Position numbers and translations under genes: made by a program
DNA from: an uncultured Lachnospiraceae bacterium
GTDB lineage: Bacteria > Bacillota > Clostridia > Lachnospirales > Lachnospiraceae
NCBI GenBank assembly: GCA_934371475.1
Contig: CAKRNX010000097.1
Coordinates: 1-8,264, forward strand
Length of the DNA stretch: 8,264 nt
Direction: 5' to 3'
The notes under the pieces: model-generated
The model's input: the letters and a program-made list of their open reading frames with translations, nothing else
What the model was told of the DNA's origin: nothing
Databases searched by the model: none
Shown here: positions 1-5,170 of the stretch, in pieces
Layout of the letters: every line of letters begins with the position of its first letter
Position numbering within the stretch: position 1 is the first letter of the stretch

Positions 1-2
1 GT

Positions 3-59
3 ATACAGCATGGCTTTTTGTCCGCGGGGATCAAGTATAGCAGGAGGAATATAACATGA
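3..59 (+). CDS. Possible 3' end of an upstream gene (partial)
   Basis: Only the last 18 codons would be visible, ending in TGA at 57-59. That stop overlaps the ATG of the next gene (ATGA overlap), a common arrangement in tightly coupled operons. The visible C-terminus reads GFLSAGIKYSRRNIT. From family knowledge, DUF4956 and CotH genes often follow a VTC-domain polyphosphate polymerase, and the KYSR stretch is loosely like the Ser-Lys-Tyr tails of such proteins. This is inference from neighbours. The other two frames also reach stops (38-40 and 52-54), so the true frame cannot be settled. The lack of a visible promoter in the first 55 bases fits an operon entering from the left. Confidence 0.28.
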   Translation: MQHGFLSAGIKYSRRNIT

Positions 60-727
60 GTTTTAATGACATTTTCAAATCCAGTTTTCTGGAGAGTGTT
101 TCGGAGTTTTCCGTGCCCGATATGCTGATCGGTATGGTGACAGCGCTTCTGATCGGGCTGTTTATTTTTGTGATTTATAAGAAGACACTGACCGGTGTCA
201 TGTATTCTGACGGGTTTGCGCTGACGCTGGTAGGGCTCTCCCTTGTCACTACGCTGGTGATCATGGCTGTTACTTCTAATGTGGTATTGTCACTTGGTAT
301 GGTAGGTGCGCTGTCTATTGTGCGTTTCCGTACCGCGATCAAGGAACCGGTGGAAATTGTATTTCTGTTCTGGTCCCTGGCAGCCGGTATTGTGGTGGGC
401 GCGGGAATGATCCCGCTGGCAGTGATCGGTTCTGCGATCATTGGCGTGATCCTGCTGCTGTTTGCCAACCGGAAAGTGCGCCGGACTCCGTATCTTCTGG
501 TACTCTCCTGTGAGAATGAGGAGGCTGAAAACGATGCGCTGGAACTGGTGAAAAAGAGTACGGAACATTATATTGTAAAAGCAAAGACAGTCAATGCATC
601 CGGCATTGAGCTGACTGCCGAGCTGCGCACAAAAGATGCATCTACGGATTTTGTCAACAGAATCAGTCAGCTTCCGGGGATTGGGAATGCTACACTGGTA
701 AGTTATAACGGCGAATATATGGCGTAA
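56..727 (+). CDS. DUF4956 family integral membrane protein
   Basis: A 223-residue membrane protein of unknown function. The start is secure: AGGAGG at 42-47 sits 8 bases before the ATG. Hydrophobic segments lie at about residues 22-42, 54-74, 76-90 and 101-136 (the last long enough for two helices), giving four or five membrane spans. The family signature is clear: GMVGALSIVRFRTAIKEP at 81-98, a conserved loop with paired Arg and Lys residues following the third span. The last 85 or so residues (from about 138) are polar and look like a small cytosolic domain, starting with a strand-like segment (TPYLLVLSC). The stop is 13 bases before the CotH-family gene, so the two are almost certainly co-transcribed. 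Members of this family commonly neighbour CotH kinases and VTC polyphosphate polymerases. A role in membrane delivery or support of that system is inference only; no enzymatic motif is visible. Confidence 0.9.
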   Translation: MSFNDIFKSSFLESVSEFSVPDMLIGMVTALLIGLFIFVIYKKTLTGVMYSDGFALTLVGLSLVTTLVIMAVTSNVVLSLGMVGALSIVRFRTAIKEPVEIVFLFWSLAAGIVVGAGMIPLAVIGSAIIGVILLLFANRKVRRTPYLLVLSCENEEAENDALELVKKSTEHYIVKAKTVNASGIELTAELRTKDASTDFVNRISQLPGIGNATLVSYNGEYMA

Positions 728-740
728 AGGGGAGAAGCAG

Positions 741-2678
741 ATGATTGCACACAAACGTATTACGAAAATAGCCGGAGTGCTGATGGCGGCTGCCGTGTGC
801 CTGTGTCTCTGTGCGATGGCATGCTCTGACTGGCTGGCAGCTGCGGTGGGAGACTCCGGCGTTTCGATGGAGTATGAGACAGCCCTCTTCGATACAGATC
901 AGATTATGAGCGTCAATATTATCATGGATCAGGATGAGTGGGAAGATATGCTGGCCAATGCGGCAGACGAGGCATATTATAAATGTGATGTGGAAATCAA
1001 CGGAACCACATTTCAGCAGGTCGGCATCAGGCCGAAAGGAAATACGAGCCTGAGCGCGATTGTAAATGATCCGACGACAGACCGCTACAGCCTGAAGCTG
1101 GAATTTGACCATTATATAGAGGGACAGACCTGTTTCGGCCTGGACAAACTGATCCTGAATAATAATTATGCGGATGCCACCAACATGAAAGAAGCGCTGA
1201 TTTATGATATGTTTCAGTATCTTGGGGCAGACGCATCGCTGTACAATTATGCCAGTATTTCGGTGAACGGGGAATACTGGGGCGTGTATCTGGCGCTTGA
1301 GGGGGTAGAGGACAGCTTTTTGCTGCGAAATTACGGTGCAAGCAATGGCGAGCTCTACAAACCGGAAGGCATGGAGATGGGCGGCGGAAAAGACGATGAT
1401 AACAGAGGCGGTCCGCAGATGGATGGCCAGGATATGCCGGACTTTGCAAATATGCAGATGCCTGATATGCAGAATATGTCTCCGCCTCAGATGAATGCGC
1501 AGGCGGATGATGCAGCTGCAGACAATGCGGAAACGTCCCAGGGAGAGAGCGCGGGAATTGCTGAAGAAACAGAAAACAGTTCTGAAACGGTTTCAGAGGA
1601 AGAAACGCCAGGCAATGCAGAAGAAATTTCACAGGGAAACGGGCAGGCAGCAGGCGGTTTCCCGGGAAATTTCCAGGGAATGCCGGATGTCGGGGAAATG
1701 CCTGATATGCCGGATGGCGCAGCGGGGATGTTTGGAAGCCAGGGAGGCGCCAATCTGAACTATACGGACGATGATCTGGACAGTTATGAGACGATCTGGG
1801 ACGGCGAGGTGACAGACAGCGGAAAATCTGATCACAAGCGTGTGATAAAGGCGCTGAAACATATCTCTGAAGGGACAGACCTGGAGAAATACATGGATAT
1901 TGACAATCTGCTCCGGTATATGGCAGTTCATATTTTTGCAGTCAATGATGACAGCCTGTCCGGAAGCATGGCTCACAACTATTACCTGTATGAGTCGGGC
2001 GGAACACTGAATCTGCTTCCCTGGGATTACAACCTGTCATTTGGAGGAATGAATGGTTCGGGAGATGCTTCCTCTGTGATAAACTCAGCGATTGATGACG
2101 CGTTTTCTGCCACAAATTTCTTTGACACGTTGATGGAGAATGAGGAATATCACGAGAAGTATTATGCATGGATGCGGCAGCTGGTGGAGGAATATGTGGC
2201 AGGCGGCGGGTTTGATGCGTTCTATAACCGTGTGCGCGGCCAGATTGATGAGCTGGTAAAGACAGATCCGAATGCATTTTATTCCTATGATGAATATGTG
2301 ACTGCCGCGGAAACTCTCTATCAGACTGTGAAGCTGCGCGGAGAGTCAATTGAGGGTCAGCTGGACGGTACCATTCCTTCTACCGCACAAGGGCAGCAGG
2401 GATCAGATGCGCTGATTGATGCTTCAGCGCTGGATCTTAGTGTGATGGGAAGCATGAATATGGGCAGGGGACAAGGTGACGATGAGACAGCGGAGTCAAC
2501 TGTGGAAGGAGGCAATTTCCGGAAACCGTTTGGACAGGGAGACCGCAGCACTTCAGAGGCCAACGGGACACTGTCAATGACACAGCAGAATCTGATCCTT
2601 TACGGTGGCTGCCTGCTGATACTTGTATTGGCGCTGATCTTTGCGCTGTGTTTTTGCAGAACGTCCAGAAAAAGGTAA
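741..2678 (+). CDS. Membrane-anchored CotH-family atypical protein kinase
   Basis: A 645-residue CotH-family protein. The ribosome binding site AGGGGAG (728-734) is 6 bases from the ATG. Residues 5-28 form a basic-then-hydrophobic export signal rich in Cys; AMAC at 25-28 is a poor lipobox, so lipidation is uncertain. The CotH domain covers about 44-215 and 337-540, with GIRPKGNTSL (95-104), LILNNNYADATNMKEALIYD (137-156), NGEYWGVYLALE (176-187), NDDS (402-405), HNYYLY (412-417) and PWDYNLSFGG (427-436). D403/D404 and D429 are the likely metal-binding or catalytic acids by analogy with Bacillus CotH, a spore-coat kinase that phosphorylates CotB and CotG. Between the halves lies a low-complexity acidic Met/Pro/Asp insert (about 212-338). 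A second Gly/Met-rich linker (about 545-610) leads to a C-terminal membrane span (617-639) and a basic RTSRKR tail, a typical stop-transfer anchor. The kinase domain should therefore face outward. The target is unknown; nothing here proves a spore-coat role. Confidence 0.9.
   Translation: MIAHKRITKIAGVLMAAAVCLCLCAMACSDWLAAAVGDSGVSMEYETALFDTDQIMSVNIIMDQDEWEDMLANAADEAYYKCDVEINGTTFQQVGIRPKGNTSLSAIVNDPTTDRYSLKLEFDHYIEGQTCFGLDKLILNNNYADATNMKEALIYDMFQYLGADASLYNYASISVNGEYWGVYLALEGVEDSFLLRNYGASNGELYKPEGMEMGGGKDDDNRGGPQMDGQDMPDFANMQMPDMQNMSPPQMNAQADDAAADNAETSQGESAGIAEETENSSETVSEEETPGNAEEISQGNGQAAGGFPGNFQGMPDVGEMPDMPDGAAGMFGSQGGANLNYTDDDLDSYETIWDGEVTDSGKSDHKRVIKALKHISEGTDLEKYMDIDNLLRYMAVHIFAVNDDSLSGSMAHNYYLYESGGTLNLLPWDYNLSFGGMNGSGDASSVINSAIDDAFSATNFFDTLMENEEYHEKYYAWMRQLVEEYVAGGGFDAFYNRVRGQIDELVKTDPNAFYSYDEYVTAAETLYQTVKLRGESIEGQLDGTIPSTAQGQQGSDALIDASALDLSVMGSMNMGRGQGDDETAESTVEGGNFRKPFGQGDRSTSEANGTLSMTQQNLILYGGCLLILVLALIFALCFCRTSRKR
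1431..1718 (+). repeat. Degenerate Met-Pro-Asp coding repeats within the CotH-family gene
   Basis: The insert in the kinase domain contains repeated codon groups of the form ATG-CCK-GAT/GAC. The first cluster (1431-1488) encodes DMPDF, QMPDM and QNMSPP. The second (1680-1718) encodes MPDVGEMPDMPDG. Between them is an Asp/Glu/Ser/Ala-rich stretch (ADDAAADNAE, ETENSSETVSEEE). The units are irregular in spacing and divergent, so this is a low-complexity protein region and not a clean DNA tandem repeat. Such linkers often vary in length between strains. Confidence 0.55.
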
Positions 2679-2854
2679 CAAAGGAACATATGACAGATAT
2701 TATGACAGAAAATATCCCCCGGGGAGGCTTGTGGAGCAGGATGAGATAGAGTATGATAAAAATATGTCAAGATATTTCATACCTCCAATTAATTAAAATG
2801 AAGTGTTGACAGATTGTGCAAAGATGATGCGCACAACTTTCCTGATCAGGAGAA

Positions 2855-2908
2855 ATACGAGATGAGGCATACTCTGCAGTGGGAAGCAGGGTATGCCTCA
2901 TTTTGTAT
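2855..2908 (+). terminator. Hairpin, probable terminator of the DUF4956-cotH operon
   Basis: The arms ATGAGGCATACTCTGC (2862-2877) and GCAGGGTATGCCTCAT (2886-2901) pair over 16 bp with a single G-U and an 8-base loop. Pairing can extend outward to 2855/2908 with two more G-U pairs, about 23 bp in all. The T-run is short (TTTTG, 2901-2905), so termination strength is uncertain. It lies about 180 bases past the CotH-family stop with no better terminator between, and ahead of the uvrB promoter, which fits an operon boundary. Confidence 0.65.
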
Positions 2909-2974
2909 GAAATAAGTAAGTCCCCCTGCTTTAATTGCGAAAAGCAGCATGATGCAATTCCCAACGAATGCCAT

Positions 2975-2988
2975 CGAACGTTTGTACT
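2975..2988. promoter_or_regulatory. Degenerate LexA (SOS) box candidate upstream of uvrB
   Basis: The sequence CGAAC-GTTT-GTACT matches 8 of the 10 fixed positions of the Gram-positive LexA consensus CGAACnnnnGTTCG; the left half is perfect and the right half has two mismatches. It ends about 40 bases before the uvrB -10 element, so it is upstream of the polymerase core contacts. uvrBA is part of the LexA regulon in many Firmicutes, which raises the prior. The imperfect right half leaves it a candidate only. Confidence 0.4.
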
Positions 2989-3007
2989 GTTTTCTTGCCA
3001 TTATCTA

Positions 3008-3036
3008 TGTACTTTCAAAAATTTATCTGATATAAT
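3008..3036 (+). promoter_or_regulatory. Probable uvrB-uvrA promoter with extended -10
   Basis: TGATATAAT at 3028-3036 is a perfect extended -10 (TG-n-TATAAT). The -35 position at 17-bp spacing (3008-3013, TGTACT) matches the TTGACA consensus at only three bases, which is typical of promoters that rely on the extended -10. Transcription would begin near 3042-3044, giving a leader of about 90 bases before the uvrB start at 3132. It is the best sigma-A-like site in the gap. Confidence 0.65.
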
Positions 3037-3064
3037 AGGGACTGTTGTAAGAATAGGCTCTGTG

Positions 3065-3104
3065 GAATGTGACGGGCGGACATTCAAGGATGCTTTGGTG
3101 TCCG
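3065..3104 (+). promoter_or_regulatory. uvrB leader with two competing hairpins
   Basis: GAATGT (3065-3070) can pair with ACATTC (3080-3085). CGGACA (3077-3082) can pair with TGTCCG (3099-3104), with a small inner helix CAA/TTG. The two helices share bases 3080-3082, so they cannot form together. Neither is followed by a T-run, so this is not an obvious attenuator. The second hairpin ends 14 bases before the ribosome binding site. A regulatory role is inference; short 6-bp dyads can arise by chance. Confidence 0.25.
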
Positions 3105-3118
3105 AAATGATTTAGTAT

Positions 3119-3123
3119 GGAGG
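3119..3123 (+). promoter_or_regulatory. Ribosome binding site that sets the uvrB start
   Basis: GGAGG at 3119-3123 lies 8 bases before the ATG at 3132, ideal spacing. It overlaps an in-frame ATG at 3117, which therefore cannot use it and has no other good site upstream. The site favours translation from 3132. Confidence 0.8.
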
Positions 3124-3131
3124 AATTTGCC

Positions 3132-5153
3132 ATGAATGCAGGAAGAGGACAAACACAGGAGAAAGAGCAGATCTTTAAACTGAAGGCTCCGTATACGCCT
3201 ACCGGAGACCAGCCGCAGGCGATTGCAGAGCTTGTGAAAGGGTTCAAGGAGGGCAATCAATGCCAGACTTTACTGGGGGTTACGGGTTCCGGAAAGACTT
3301 TTACGATGGCAAATGTCATCCAGCAGATGAACAGGCCGACGCTGATTATTGCGCATAATAAGACGCTGGCGGCGCAGCTGTACGGTGAGTTTAAGGAATT
3401 CTTTCCTGAGAACGCAGTGGAATACTTCGTCTCCTATTATGATTATTATCAGCCGGAGGCGTATGTACCTTCTTCCGATACATATATTGCGAAGGATTCG
3501 TCCATTAATGAAGAGATTGATAAACTGCGCCTGTCTGCCACAGCCTCGCTGGTAGAACGCAAGGATGTGATTATTATTTCCAGTGTGTCCTGTATTTACG
3601 GACTGGGCAGCCCGGTGGATTACCGGGATATGGTGATTTATCTGCGGCAGGGACAGGAGAAGGATCGGGATGAGATCATTAAAAAGCTCATAGATATTCA
3701 CTATGACAGGAATGATATGGATTTTCACCGGAGTACGTTCCGGGTACGGGGAGATGTACTGGAGATTTTCCCGGCGGATGCGGATGACTATGCGTACCGG
3801 GTGGAGTTTTTCGGTGATGAGATTGACCGGATCACGGAAATTGATGTGCTGACCGGCGCTGTGCGGCGCGGGCTGGAGTTTATTGCCGTATTTCCGGCAT
3901 CCCATTATGTGGTGCCGATGAAAAAGATTATGCAGGCTACGGTGGAGATTGAGAAGGAGCTGGCCGAACGGGTGCGGTATTTTAAGAGTGAGGATAAGTT
4001 GCTGGAGGCGCAGCGGATCGCCGAGCGGACAAATTATGATATTGAGATGCTGAGGGAGACAGGATTCTGTTCCGGGATTGAGAACTATTCCAGGCACCTG
4101 GCCGGGATGCCTGCGGGAGCTACGCCTCATACACTGATGGACTTTTTTCCGGATGATTACCTGATCATGATTGATGAGTCCCATATCACGGTGCCACAGA
4201 TCAGGGGAATGTACGCGGGAGACCAGTCGAGGAAGGGGACGCTGGTGGATTACGGGTTCCGCCTGCCGTCTGCAAAAGATAACCGGCCGCTGAACTTTGA
4301 CGAGTTTGAGAGTAAGATTGATCAGATCCTGTTTGTCTCTGCGACGCCAGGTCCTTATGAGGAAGAACATGAGCTGCTGCGCGCAGAACAGATCATCCGG
4401 CCTACAGGTCTGCTGGATCCCAGGGTGGAGGTGCGTCCGGTAGAGGGTCAGATCGATGATCTGATCGGAGAAGTGAATAAAGAAATCAAGGCGGGGAATA
4501 AGATTCTGGTAACGACGCTGACGAAGCATATGGCGGAGGATCTGACGGATTACATGAGAGATGTGGGCATCCGGGTCAGATATCTTCATTCTGATATTGA
4601 TACGCTGGAGCGGACGGAGATTATCCGTGACATGCGTCTTGATGTGTTCGATGTGCTGGTAGGCATCAATCTGCTGCGTGAGGGGCTGGACATTCCGGAA
4701 ATTTCGCTGGTGGCGATACTGGATGCAGATAAAGAAGGTTTCCTGCGTTCGGAGACTTCGCTGATCCAGACGATCGGGCGTGCAGCCCGCAATGCCCAGG
4801 GGCATGTCATCATGTATGCGGATCATATGACGGATTCGATGCGCAAGGCGATTGATGAGACGGAGCGCCGACGCGCGCTGCAGGAGCAGTATAATAAGAA
4901 ACATGGCATCACGCCGCAGACGATCCGCAAGGCTGTGCGGGATCTGATCAGTATCTCAAAAGAGATTGCAAAAGAAGAAAAATCTATGGAAAAAGATCCG
5001 GAGTCCATGAGCCAGGCTGAACTGGAGAAACTGATTGGCGAGGTGCAGAAGCAGATGAAGAAAGCGGCTGCGGAGCTGAATTTTGAGGCGGCTGCGGAGC
5101 TGAGAGATAAGATGATCAGCTTGAAAAAACACCTGCAGGAGCTGGAAGAATAA
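3132..5153 (+). CDS. uvrB: Excinuclease ABC subunit UvrB
   Basis: The damage-verifying helicase-like ATPase of nucleotide excision repair. It is loaded by UvrA at bulky lesions, probes the strand with its beta-hairpin and then recruits UvrC for incision. The 673-residue length is normal for the family. Visible motifs include TGDQPQAI (24-31), Walker A GVTGSGKT (49-56), the Tyr-rich beta-hairpin region YYDYYQPEAYVPSSDTYIAK (102-121), DESH (348-351), SATPG (403-407), REGLDIPE (516-523) and helicase motif VI QTIGRAARN (546-554). A C-terminal UVR motif (about 631-666, with LNFEAAAELRDKM) is the UvrA/UvrC interaction coiled coil. The start at 3132 is chosen from the GGAGG just upstream; starting at 3117 would add only MEEFA. 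The N-terminus carries about 12 residues more than many homologues before the conserved FKL. uvrA follows 17 bases later, so they form one operon, perhaps SOS-controlled. No defects are seen. Confidence 0.98.
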   Translation: MNAGRGQTQEKEQIFKLKAPYTPTGDQPQAIAELVKGFKEGNQCQTLLGVTGSGKTFTMANVIQQMNRPTLIIAHNKTLAAQLYGEFKEFFPENAVEYFVSYYDYYQPEAYVPSSDTYIAKDSSINEEIDKLRLSATASLVERKDVIIISSVSCIYGLGSPVDYRDMVIYLRQGQEKDRDEIIKKLIDIHYDRNDMDFHRSTFRVRGDVLEIFPADADDYAYRVEFFGDEIDRITEIDVLTGAVRRGLEFIAVFPASHYVVPMKKIMQATVEIEKELAERVRYFKSEDKLLEAQRIAERTNYDIEMLRETGFCSGIENYSRHLAGMPAGATPHTLMDFFPDDYLIMIDESHITVPQIRGMYAGDQSRKGTLVDYGFRLPSAKDNRPLNFDEFESKIDQILFVSATPGPYEEEHELLRAEQIIRPTGLLDPRVEVRPVEGQIDDLIGEVNKEIKAGNKILVTTLTKHMAEDLTDYMRDVGIRVRYLHSDIDTLERTEIIRDMRLDVFDVLVGINLLREGLDIPEISLVAILDADKEGFLRSETSLIQTIGRAARNAQGHVIMYADHMTDSMRKAIDETERRRALQEQYNKKHGITPQTIRKAVRDLISISKEIAKEEKSMEKDPESMSQAELEKLIGEVQKQMKKAAAELNFEAAAELRDKMISLKKHLQELEE

Positions 5154-5170
5154 AGGAGACAGAGAGAGAT

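Larger units (their letters stand above)
2679..3131. other. Intergenic region rich in inverted repeats
   Basis: No convincing gene lies here. Reading left to right there is an A/T-rich dyad (AAATAT 2760-2765 with ATATTT 2772-2777), a spaced dyad TTGTGC (2814-2819) with GCACAA (2831-2836), and the perfect palindrome TCCTGATCAGGA (2840-2851). Next come the strong hairpin 2855-2908 and a hairpin CTGCTTT (2926-2932) with AAAGCAG (2941-2947), whose loop contains AATTGC (2933-2938) that can pair with GCAATT (2954-2959). The right part holds the uvrB control region: a LexA-like site, an extended -10 and a short leader. Base composition is more A/T-rich than the flanking genes, as expected for a control region. 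Confidence 0.7.

Noticed and set aside
1495..1758. Arg/Lys-rich + strand frame inside the CotH-family gene
   Set aside because: It is an alternate-frame reading of the low-complexity insert, with no ribosome binding site and a biased composition explained by the repeats.
2690..2749. A 19-codon + strand frame right after the CotH-family stop, with AAGGA nearby
   Set aside because: It is very short, with a site too close to the start and no recognisable features. Such frames are expected by chance.
2806..2811. A perfect TTGACA hexamer that could be a -35 element
   Set aside because: No acceptable -10 lies 16-18 bases downstream (GCGCAC is at that place), so it is not called a promoter.
2767..2964. 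A 65-codon - strand frame in the intergenic gap
   Set aside because: It overlaps the strong hairpin and has no recognisable motif or ribosome binding site.
2879..3115. A 78-codon + strand frame in the intergenic gap
   Set aside because: It runs through the terminator hairpin, the LexA-like site and the uvrB promoter, and lacks a ribosome binding site.
3270..4904. Long open frame of 544 codons on the - strand opposite uvrB
   Set aside because: It lies entirely antisense to a confidently identified uvrB, has no plausible ribosome binding site or recognisable motif, and its His/Arg/Ile-rich composition is typical of a shadow frame.
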